Assembly (NCBI GenBank): GCA_028684735.1 | Contig: JAQUFI010000055.1 | Coordinates: 1-9,002 of the forward strand | From: Bacilli bacterium | Lineage (GTDB): Bacteria > Bacillota_I > Bacilli_A > RF39 > UBA660 | DNA: 9,002 nucleotides | Direction: 5' to 3' | Shown: positions 1 to 5,301 of the stretch, piece by piece | How positions within the stretch are numbered: the stretch's first letter is position 1 | Layout of the letters: each line of letters opens with the position of its first letter | The notes under the pieces: model-generated | What the model was told of the DNA's origin: nothing | Seen by the model: only the letters and a program-made list of their open reading frames with translations | Database searches by the model: none | Program-made: the position numbers and the translations under genes

Positions 1-66
1 ATTTCATAATAACTTATGCTCTCTTCTTTTAACGCAAGTAACGATTTGATTCAAAATATGTAATTC

Positions 67-121
67 ATTATATAACTTTGACTAATTCACACCACCATTA
101 GTTCTCTTATTACCTATTATA
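67..121 (-). promoter_or_regulatory. Two possible -10 elements after the rbfA operon (weak)
   Basis: On the minus strand the 11-mer AGTTATATAAT occurs twice, at 116-126 and 67-77, each with a perfect TATAAT (116-121 and 67-72). Neither has a good -35 at 16-18 nt: the closest to consensus is TTGATA at 143-148, 21 nt from the first -10. A short inverted repeat (81-86 with 97-102) lies between them and has no T-run, so it is not a terminator. The rest of 1-124 shows no supported gene. I infer that a downstream gene outside the window might start its transcription here. The motif is common by chance in DNA this AT-rich. Confidence 0.25.
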
Positions 122-124
122 TAA

Positions 125-295
125 CTATTTTTTATTTCTCTTTATCAAATTATTTTTATCTTTTTTTTGATTGGGATTATCATAAGGTTTCGTAAAATCC
201 TCTAAATTAAATTTTGTTTTTGATGCCGGTTGAATTTTTTCAACCCGGTATGGATTCTTATAATTATTGTTTGAAAGATAATTTATTTTAATCAT
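125..295 (-). CDS. Small hypothetical protein (56 aa), Lys/Asn-rich, after rbfA
   Basis: I do not recognise this protein. From the Met at 295 it has 56 residues, is hydrophilic and strongly basic (about a quarter Lys), has no Cys or Trp, no membrane segment and no signal peptide, and ends in a run of basic residues. It lies on the same strand as rbfA, 38 nt beyond the rbfA stop, in the place where truB or another translation gene often follows. The start is uncertain: the ATG at 295 has only GGGA at a too-short spacing of about 3 nt, and the in-frame ATG at 322 has no Shine-Dalgarno and directly follows an AT-rich palindrome. The ordered mix of Pro, Glu, Asp and aromatic residues argues for real coding. 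The weak start and short length argue against it. It stops at TAG. Confidence 0.4.
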   Translation of the reverse strand: MIKINYLSNNNYKNPYRVEKIQPASKTKFNLEDFTKPYDNPNQKKDKNNLIKRNKK

Positions 296-322
296 TTTCC
301 CAACTAAGAACGATAATATCAT

Positions 323-347
323 ATATTATTGATTTAATCAATAATAT
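323..347. repeat. Perfect 11-bp inverted repeat over the rbfA stop codon
   Basis: ATATTATTGAT (323-333) and ATCAATAATAT (337-347) are exact inverted repeats around a 3-nt centre that is the rbfA stop triplet (334-336). Only one pair is G:C, so the RNA hairpin would be weak. On the minus strand no T-run follows, so it is not a normal intrinsic terminator of rbfA. On the plus strand a T-rich stretch follows, but no plus-strand gene lies upstream. It could be a 3' processing or stability element of the operon mRNA, or a chance palindrome in AT-rich DNA. Confidence 0.4.
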
Positions 348-699
348 TTTGATTTTTGCCTTCCTCATTGTTTATTTTTTCAATAATATCTTCAATTTTT
401 TGAGCATTACTAATTGATTCATCATAAACAAAAGTTAATTCAGGAATATGTCTTATATCAACATGATTAACTAATTCTCTTCGAATAAAACCACTTGCAT
501 TATTTAATGATTTTAATATTTCGTTCTTTCGATTATCATCTGACACCATTACATATATTTTAGCAAAACTTAAATCATTGGTTACTTTACAGTCAGTAAC
601 AGTTACAAATTTAAGATCCTTATCTTTAATTTCAGTAGCTAAAATATAACTAACACCTTTTACAATACTTGACCCTATTCGATCTATCTTTACGCTCAT
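334..699 (-). CDS. rbfA: Ribosome-binding factor A
   Basis: RbfA is a small single-KH-type protein that binds the immature 30S subunit near the 5' region of 16S rRNA and assists late maturation, notably in the cold. The product is 121 residues, a normal family length. Recognisable blocks are the N-terminal helix with VKIDRIGSSIVKGVSYIL, the strand SFAKIYVMVSDD, and the helix-strand block IRRELVNHVDIRHIPELTF followed by a Tyr-Asp-Glu-Ser motif typical of the family C-terminal core. Two ATG codons stand in tandem (702 and 699). The Shine-Dalgarno AGAGG at 706-710 is 3 nt from the first but 6 nt from the second, so I choose 699. It lies 16 nt after infB in the same operon. The stop is TAA, inside an inverted repeat. 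Bacillus often has ylxP between infB and rbfA; it is absent here. Confidence 0.93.
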   Translation of the reverse strand: MSVKIDRIGSSIVKGVSYILATEIKDKDLKFVTVTDCKVTNDLSFAKIYVMVSDDNRKNEILKSLNNASGFIRRELVNHVDIRHIPELTFVYDESISNAQKIEDIIEKINNEEGKNQNIID

Positions 700-705
700 C
701 ATGCA

Positions 706-710
706 CCTCT
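706..710 (-). promoter_or_regulatory. Ribosome binding site deciding the rbfA start
   Basis: AGAGG on the minus strand is followed by TGC and then two consecutive ATG codons. Spacing is 3 nt to the first ATG (702) and 6 nt to the second (699), so the second is favoured. infB has the same tandem ATG arrangement and also begins Met-Met-Ser-Val, but there the AGAGG at 2816-2820 is 9 nt before the first ATG, so for infB the first ATG is favoured. Confidence 0.6.
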
Positions 711-715
711 TTTTA

Positions 716-2806
716 CTATCTTTTTATTTCAACCATTTCATATGCTTCAATGATATCACCAATTTTAATATCATTATATTTTTCAATGGTGATACCACAC
801 TCTAATCCCTTTTTAACTTCTTTAACAGTATCTTTTTCTCTTTGAATTGAGTTTACTTCACCATCAAAGATAACAATTCCATCACGAATAATTCTTGCTT
901 TTGCATCTCTTTTAATTATTCCATCCGTGATATATGAACCAGCAATGGTTCCAACTTTTGAAAATTTAAATATTTGTCTAACTTCTGCTGTTCCTAATAT
1001 CTTTTCTTCATAAATAGGATCTAGTAAACCTTTCATCGCCGCTTCCATTTCTTCAACTGCTTTATAAATAATATTATACAGACGAACTTCAACACAATTT
1101 TCAGCTGCATAATCCTTAATCGCATTAGTCGGGCGAACATTAAACCCTATTAAAATTGCATTTGAAGCTTTAGCTAAAACAATGTCACTTTCCGTAATCG
1201 TTCCAACACTACTTCTAATTACTTTTACTTTAACCCCTTCAACATCAAGTTTTTCTAAGGAATTCTTAACTGCTTCACAACTACCATTCACATCAGCTTT
1301 AATAATAACATTTATTTCTTTTGCTCCCTCTTGGATTTTAGCAAACAATTCATCTAAAGTAACAGCCGTTGGACAAGATAAAGTTCTAAGTTTTAATTGC
1401 GACTTTCTTTGTTCACCAACACTACGAGCTTGTTTTTCACTTTCAAATGACATAAACTTATCTCCAGAATTAGGAGTATCATTTAATCCAGTAATTTCAA
1501 CTGGCGCTGATGGAAGAGCTGTCATTATTTCTTCATTACGATCATTTTTAAGGGTTCTTACCTTACCATAAGCACAACCAGCAACAACTGGATCACCCAT
1601 TCTTAATGTTCCATTTTGAACTAAAACAGTAACAATTGAACCAACATGTTTATCCAATCTTGATTCAATAACTGTGCCAATCGCATAACGACTAGGATTA
1701 GCGCGATAATTTTGCATATCAGCAATCAATAAAATATTTTCTAAGATTGACTCAATACCAGTTCCTTCTTTAGCTGAAATTGTATTGTATAAGGTATCAC
1801 CACCCCAAATATCAGGAACAAGACCATATTCCGATAATTCGGTCATAATTCGTTCAGGATTAGCCTCTGGTTTATCAATCTTATTGATAGCTACAATAAT
1901 TGGTACATTAGCTGCTTTAGCGTGGTCGATAGCTTCAATCGTTTGAGGCATAACACCATCATCCGCTGCCACAATAATAATAACAATATCAGTTATATTA
2001 GCCCCTCTTGCACGCATTTCTGTAAAAGCTGCATGCCCAGGAGTATCAATAAAGGTAATTAATTTATTTTTATACTTTGTTTGATAAGCACTTATCGCTT
2101 GTGTAATACCTCCAGCTTCAGTATCCACAACACTCGTTTTTCTAATTGTATCTAATAAAGTTGTTTTACCATGATCAACATGTCCCATAATCGTAACCAC
2201 TGGTGGACGAGATACTAAATCTTCTTCATTATCAATAATCTCAAATTCCTCAAAATTAGTAACATCAGCTGTTTCTTCTTTTTTGAGTTCTTTATTATAA
2301 TCTACTATTAATATCTCCGCATTTTCAAAACTAATACTATTATTAACTGTTGCCATAATCCCTAAAGCAAATAGTTTTTTCACTAATTCAACACTACTAA
2401 CACCAATACTATCAGCTAATTCACCTATTGTCATATTCTCTTTATATAAGACAACATTTTCATTACTAACTGGTGCATTCGATACTAATTTCTCTTTATT
2501 CTTATACATAGCTTTTTTCTTATCAGCCAACTCATTTTTATTACTCTTTTTAACGACATCAGTTTTCTTCTTTAGTTTTTCTTTAACCACCACATCATCA
2601 TTATTGACAATTTTACTATCTAAAACAATTTCAATGTTTTCAATATCTTCTTCATCATTCAATAAATTATTGTCTAATAAAACAATTTGGTCTTCACTTA
2701 GCATATCTTCTTCACTATTTAGATAAACACCAAGTTCATTACACTTTCTTAAGATTTCCTCCACCGTTCTATTCATATCATCAGCATATTCACGTACACT
2801 CATCAT
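716..2806 (-). CDS. infB: Translation initiation factor IF-2
   Basis: IF2 is the GTPase that delivers fMet-tRNA to the 30S initiation complex and promotes 50S joining. The product has 696 residues, close to the roughly 716 of the Bacillus form. The order is: an N-terminal IF2_N helical domain (about 1-50); a charged linker, acidic then Lys-rich (about 50-120); a second IF2_N domain (about 122-172); the G domain (about 200-368); and domains II, III and IV to the C-terminus. GTPase motifs are intact: G1 GHVDHGKT at 208-215, G3 DTPGH at 254-258, G4 NKID at 308-311, and G5 SAK at 344-346. Domain IV carries the conserved EVRQIFK and AGSYITDG blocks. A Shine-Dalgarno (AGAGG, 2816-2820) precedes the tandem ATG, with the first preferred. 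It starts 18 nt after ylxR with no ylxQ between, and ends in TAG, 16 nt before rbfA. Confidence 0.98.
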   Translation of the reverse strand: MMSVREYADDMNRTVEEILRKCNELGVYLNSEEDMLSEDQIVLLDNNLLNDEEDIENIEIVLDSKIVNNDDVVVKEKLKKKTDVVKKSNKNELADKKKAMYKNKEKLVSNAPVSNENVVLYKENMTIGELADSIGVSSVELVKKLFALGIMATVNNSISFENAEILIVDYNKELKKEETADVTNFEEFEIIDNEEDLVSRPPVVTIMGHVDHGKTTLLDTIRKTSVVDTEAGGITQAISAYQTKYKNKLITFIDTPGHAAFTEMRARGANITDIVIIIVAADDGVMPQTIEAIDHAKAANVPIIVAINKIDKPEANPERIMTELSEYGLVPDIWGGDTLYNTISAKEGTGIESILENILLIADMQNYRANPSRYAIGTVIESRLDKHVGSIVTVLVQNGTLRMGDPVVAGCAYGKVRTLKNDRNEEIMTALPSAPVEITGLNDTPNSGDKFMSFESEKQARSVGEQRKSQLKLRTLSCPTAVTLDELFAKIQEGAKEINVIIKADVNGSCEAVKNSLEKLDVEGVKVKVIRSSVGTITESDIVLAKASNAILIGFNVRPTNAIKDYAAENCVEVRLYNIIYKAVEEMEAAMKGLLDPIYEEKILGTAEVRQIFKFSKVGTIAGSYITDGIIKRDAKARIIRDGIVIFDGEVNSIQREKDTVKEVKKGLECGITIEKYNDIKIGDIIEAYEMVEIKR

Positions 2807-2824
2807 AAATACACACCTCTTTTC

Positions 2825-3085
2825 TTATTTTACTATTTGTTTAATATCTTCATATATTTTATCATCGATTTTGCAATCTAAATGTCTCTCTAATATCTTA
2901 TGCTTTATGGCCTTTTCAATTATCCCTAAATCTTTTTTAAGATAAGCACCATGACCATTAGCTTTACCAGTTTCATCAATAATAACCTTATCTTCCGGTG
3001 TTCTTACGACTCTAATCAATTCAGACTTGGGTAGTCTTTCTTTTGTTACAACACAACATCTCATTGGAATTTTTTTAGTTTTCAT
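2825..3085 (-). CDS. ylxR: YlxR/RnpM family RNA-binding protein (DUF448)
   Basis: This is an 86-residue YlxR-family protein, called RnpM in Bacillus subtilis, where it was reported to bind the RNase P RNA and modulate RNase P. The family signature is clear: MRCCVVTKERLPKSELIRVV at 8-27, then the Asp-Glu-Thr-Gly-Lys block and the glycine-rich loop at 44-48. That loop is normally GRGAY or GRGAW and here reads GHGAY, so the conserved Arg is His45. A perfect Shine-Dalgarno (AAGGAGGTG) precedes the ATG and shares bases with the nusA TAA stop, with 11 nt between the two genes, suggesting coupled translation. Its place between nusA and infB is the classic one. The ylxQ gene that follows ylxR in Bacillus is missing. 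Confidence 0.95.
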   Translation of the reverse strand: MKTKKIPMRCCVVTKERLPKSELIRVVRTPEDKVIIDETGKANGHGAYLKKDLGIIEKAIKHKILERHLDCKIDDKIYEDIKQIVK

Positions 3086-3096
3086 AAAACACCTCC

Positions 3097-4161
3097 TTAT
3101 TCAATAATATTAATGCCTTCTTCTTTAGCTTGGTCATATGTTTTAACATCAATTTTAAAATGAGTTAAACGAGCTGCCAAACGAACATTTAGACCCTTTT
3201 TACCAATAGCCAAAGATAAATTATCATTATCGACAATAACCATCGCTTCTCTTTTCTTTTCATCAGTTATAAAAACTCTAACATTTTTAGCTGGGCTCAA
3301 GGCATTTGCAATAAATTTAGCAGGATCATTATCATAAGCAATAACATCAATTTTCTCATTGCCAACTTCTTTTAAAATTTGGTTAATACGCATTCCTTTT
3401 TCACCAATACAAGATCCAACCGGATCAACATTCGGATTTTCTGAAAAGACTGCAATTTTAGTTCTAATTCCAACTTCCCTAGCAACACTATAAACTAAAA
3501 TTGTCCCATCATTGATTTCTGGAATCTCTAGTTCAAATAATCTTTTAATAAATCCATAGTGACTTCTTGAAAGTAGGATTAACGGTCCTTTAGGATTGGT
3601 TTCCACTTTCGAAATATAAACTTTAATATTTGAACCCATTTTAATATTTTCGTCTGGAATAATTTCTGTCTTAGGCAAAATACCTTGTGTTTTTCCTAAA
3701 TCAATATAATAATTACGAACATCTTCCATTGAAACCGTACCAGAGATTAGCTCCTCTTGTTTGTCACCATATTCATCAATAATATTATTGCGTTCAGCTT
3801 CTCTAATTTTTTGAACAACTACTTGTTTAGCAGTTGAAGCAGCAACCCTTCCAAAATCACTAGTTGTTACTTCTTCCTCAATTGTTTCACCAATATTAAT
3901 ATCAGGAACAATCTTTCTTGCTTCTTTTAAAGTTAATTCCACACGTTCATCTTCAACTTCTTCAACAACCGTTTTAAAAGAATATACTTTGATATCACCT
4001 AACTCTTTATCAATATCAACACGGACATTTGATAAAGAATTAAAATGTTTTTTATAAGCACTAGTAAGCGCTAATTCCATTGCTTCGAAAATAATTTCAC
4101 GGTCAATACCCTTTTCTTTTTCTAATAATTCAACAGCACTTAAAAATTCTTTATTATTCAT
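3097..4161 (-). CDS. nusA: Transcription termination/antitermination protein NusA
   Basis: NusA binds RNA polymerase near the RNA exit channel, promotes pausing and helps intrinsic termination at weak terminators. The product has 354 residues, the usual Gram-positive length without the C-terminal acidic repeats of Escherichia coli. Domains are the N-terminal polymerase-binding domain (about 1-125), S1 (about 133-200), KH1 (about 210-280) with GxxG at 253-256 (GEKG), and KH2 (about 285-345) with GKKG at 320-323 followed by NVRLAARL. The conserved block SVAREVGIRTKIAVFS is at 225-240. I place the start at the ATG at 4159-4161: AGGTGG (4170-4175) is 8 nt upstream, and the rimP stop lies just 1 nt before. 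The alternative upstream ATG at 4194 would overlap rimP and has no ribosome site. In B. subtilis NusA autoregulates this operon by attenuation, which makes the rimP leader hairpin relevant. Confidence 0.97.
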   Translation of the reverse strand: MNNKEFLSAVELLEKEKGIDREIIFEAMELALTSAYKKHFNSLSNVRVDIDKELGDIKVYSFKTVVEEVEDERVELTLKEARKIVPDINIGETIEEEVTTSDFGRVAASTAKQVVVQKIREAERNNIIDEYGDKQEELISGTVSMEDVRNYYIDLGKTQGILPKTEIIPDENIKMGSNIKVYISKVETNPKGPLILLSRSHYGFIKRLFELEIPEINDGTILVYSVAREVGIRTKIAVFSENPNVDPVGSCIGEKGMRINQILKEVGNEKIDVIAYDNDPAKFIANALSPAKNVRVFITDEKKREAMVIVDNDNLSLAIGKKGLNVRLAARLTHFKIDVKTYDQAKEEGINIIE

Positions 4162-4162
4162 T

Positions 4163-4417
4163 TTATTCACCACCTTTTTCTCTAGAACAAACATCTAAAA
4201 TATAACTATCTTTAATTAAATCAGCTTTATCTAAAAGGGGATTAATTAATTTGCTTACCTTCACACAATCTTCAACATCCATATTTCCATCTTTATCAAT
4301 AATAACCGTTAAGTTGTATATTTTACCTTCCTTCGCATATAAAACATCGACAAGATGATAATTATTTTGGACAATTATATCTTCGATTAAAGTTCTTACT
4401 TGTTCTTCAATTTTCAT
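4163..4417 (-). CDS. rimP: Ribosome maturation factor RimP, N-terminal domain only
   Basis: RimP (YlxS in Bacillus) binds the 30S precursor and is needed for efficient subunit maturation. It usually has about 150 residues: an N-terminal alpha/beta domain and a C-terminal SH3-like domain. This product has 84 residues and matches only the first domain: helix EEQVRTLIEDIIVQNNYHLVDVLY at 4-27 in outline, strand YNLTVIIDKDG at 34-44, helix VEDCVKVSKLINPLLD at 48-63, then YILDV at 72-76. The usual next block, SSPGLDRPL, is replaced by CSREKGGE and a TAA stop. nusA starts 1 nt later, so there is no room for a frameshifted C-terminal half. The start at 4417 has a perfect AGGAGG (4424-4429) 6 nt upstream; the longer TTG-started frame from 4465 runs through the leader hairpin and is not credible. 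It is the first gene of the operon. Confidence 0.88.
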   Translation of the reverse strand: MKIEEQVRTLIEDIIVQNNYHLVDVLYAKEGKIYNLTVIIDKDGNMDVEDCVKVSKLINPLLDKADLIKDSYILDVCSREKGGE

Positions 4418-4437
4418 TTTTAACCTCCTATGAATTA

Positions 4438-4459
4438 AAGAGTGGGAACTCCCACTCTT
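4438..4459 (-). promoter_or_regulatory. rimP leader hairpin, possible attenuator
   Basis: On the minus strand AAGAGTGGG, a 4-nt loop AGTT, then CCCACTCTT form a perfect 9-bp stem with five G:C pairs. It lies in the leader, starting about 8 nt after the predicted transcription start and ending 8 nt before the AGGAGG of rimP. The tail after the stem is TAATTC, a poor and interrupted U-tract, so it is not a strong intrinsic terminator by itself. Such a strong stem with a weak U-tract is the kind of site NusA can assist. In B. subtilis NusA autoregulates this operon by leader attenuation, so the same role is plausible here but unproven. On the plus strand there is no T-run. Confidence 0.65.
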
Positions 4460-4473
4460 CTGCAACTAAAGGT

Positions 4474-4482
4474 ATTATATCA
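4474..4482 (-). promoter_or_regulatory. Extended -10 promoter of the rimP operon
   Basis: The minus strand reads TGATATAAT, an extended -10 (TGn plus a perfect TATAAT at 4474-4479). The -35 region is weak: the best near 16-17 nt is GTTAAA/TGTTAA around 4496-4502. The predicted start is near 4467, giving a leader of about 50 nt that contains the hairpin at 4438-4459. It is the only convincing promoter seen for rimP-nusA-ylxR-infB-rbfA. Confidence 0.75.
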
Positions 4483-4519
4483 CAAAAACCATCTTTTTAA
4501 CACTATTTTTATTTTTTTT

Positions 4520-4528
4520 TGATATAAT
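4520..4528 (+). promoter_or_regulatory. Extended -10 promoter of the CPBP protease gene
   Basis: TGATATAAT, with a perfect TATAAT at 4523-4528 preceded by a long T-rich tract (4504-4520). No -35 hexamer stands out. The predicted start is near 4535, right at the Shine-Dalgarno, so the 5' UTR would be about 13 nt. It is divergent from the rimP promoter, with about 37 nt between the two -10 elements. Confidence 0.7.
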
Positions 4529-4534
4529 GTTAAT

Positions 4535-4543
4535 GGAGATGAT
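4535..4543 (+). promoter_or_regulatory. Shine-Dalgarno deciding the TTG start at 4548
   Basis: GGAGATGAT differs by one base from the ideal GGAGGTGAT and ends 4 nt before TTG at 4548-4550 (GGAG to TTG is 9 nt). The upstream in-frame ATG at 4527 lies inside the predicted -10 element and has no ribosome site. The ATG codons at 4533 and 4539 overlap the Shine-Dalgarno itself. TTG is therefore the best start. Confidence 0.7.
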
Positions 4544-4547
4544 AAAT

Positions 4548-5252
4548 TTGAAAATTGAACAACGTCAAATCACTAAAAACTTTCTAATCGGACTAAGTGT
4601 TCTTATTTTATATTTAATATGGAATAACATCCAACGATTACCCTTTAAATTATCTAATATTGAAATAGAAAGTTTATCAAAAACCTTTGTCGTTTGGTAC
4701 TCTTTATTTAGTTCAATTATCCTTCTTTTAATACTTGGATTAATATACCGTAAAACACTTAAAAAACATTGGTTAGATTTAAAAAAGAATCATCAAGATT
4801 ATTTTAAAAAATATTTTAAATATTGGTTTTTATTACTCGTTATTATGATGGGAAGTAACCTTATTATATTATTAATTAGACCAGGTACAATAGCAGGGAA
4901 TGAAGAAGCAATAAGAGATTTATTTAGCAATGCACCACTTTATACTTTTATTAGTGCAGTATTTCTAGCACCATTTCTTGAAGAACTTGTCTTTAGACTT
5001 TCTTTTAGATATATGTTTAAAACTGATTGGCTATTTATAATTACCTCAGGATTAATCTTTGGATCGATGCACGTTATTGGGAACTATGAAACACCCCTTG
5101 ATTTACTATATCTCATCCCTTATTCAACTCCAGGCATGATTTTTGCTTATGTTTTATCTAAAAGCAACAATATCTTTGTACCAATGGGATTACACTTTAT
5201 ACACAATGGTGTCTTAATGTCATTACAAGCATTTGTATCAATATTTGGATAA
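4548..5252 (+). CDS. CPBP-family intramembrane metalloprotease (Abi/CAAX type)
   Basis: This is a polytopic membrane protein of 234 residues from a TTG start. Hydrophobic segments are visible at about 11-26, 47-66, 91-110, 130-144, 160-173, 184-204 and 210-231. The three hallmark motifs of the CPBP/Rce1-like family are present: EELVFR at 145-150 (EExxxR), FGSMH at 171-175 (FxxxH), and HFIHN at 216-220 (HxxxN). These residues build the glutamate-histidine active site in the membrane. Members include CAAX prenyl proteases of eukaryotes and bacterial proteins linked to bacteriocin self-immunity or processing. The substrate here is unknown, and no bacteriocin, radical-SAM or transporter gene is nearby, so I do not assign an immunity role. 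It has its own promoter and terminator and is divergent from the rimP operon. Confidence 0.88.
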   Translation: MKIEQRQITKNFLIGLSVLILYLIWNNIQRLPFKLSNIEIESLSKTFVVWYSLFSSIILLLILGLIYRKTLKKHWLDLKKNHQDYFKKYFKYWFLLLVIMMGSNLIILLIRPGTIAGNEEAIRDLFSNAPLYTFISAVFLAPFLEELVFRLSFRYMFKTDWLFIITSGLIFGSMHVIGNYETPLDLLYLIPYSTPGMIFAYVLSKSNNIFVPMGLHFIHNGVLMSLQAFVSIFG

Positions 5253-5276
5253 AGACCTAGGTCTTTATTTTTTTTT
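5249..5276 (+). terminator. Intrinsic terminator of the CPBP protease gene
   Basis: The stem ATAAAGAC / GTCTTTAT (5249-5256 with 5261-5268) has a CTAG loop and is followed by T residues from 5268 to 5276. It includes the last bases of the TAA stop. Its T-tract runs straight into the extended -10 of the next gene (5278-5286), so terminator and promoter are back to back. Confidence 0.85.
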
Positions 5277-5277
5277 G

Positions 5278-5286
5278 TGATAAAAT
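5278..5286 (+). promoter_or_regulatory. Extended -10 promoter of the metallophosphoesterase gene
   Basis: TGATAAAAT (TGn plus TAAAAT at 5281-5286) directly follows the T-tract of the upstream terminator. No -35 is evident, because that region is the terminator stem. The predicted start, near 5293, coincides with the Shine-Dalgarno GGTGATG (5293-5299), so the 5' UTR would be about 9-10 nt. Confidence 0.6.
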
Positions 5287-5301
5287 AGATATGGTGATGT
5301 T

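Noticed and set aside
1182..1571. Plus-strand open frame of 129 codons
   Set aside because: It lies entirely inside infB on the opposite strand, has a Ser/Thr/Leu/Phe-rich shadow composition and no ribosome site; infB is certain.
4162..4194. NusA start at ATG 4194
   Set aside because: It would overlap the rimP coding end by over 30 nt with no ribosome site; ATG 4161 has AGGTGG at 8 nt.
4159..4200. RimP truncation caused by a frameshift
   Set aside because: nusA coding starts 1 nt after the rimP stop, leaving no sequence in any frame that could encode the C-terminal domain.
4438..4459. Hairpin as a plus-strand or conventional minus-strand terminator
   Set aside because: There is no T-run after the stem on the plus strand and only an interrupted one on the minus strand; it lies in front of genes, not behind them. 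A regulated weak terminator remains possible.
4418..4465. N-terminal extension of RimP from a TTG at 4465
   Set aside because: It would be encoded by the leader hairpin and the Shine-Dalgarno itself; the ATG at 4417 has a perfect AGGAGG 6 nt upstream.
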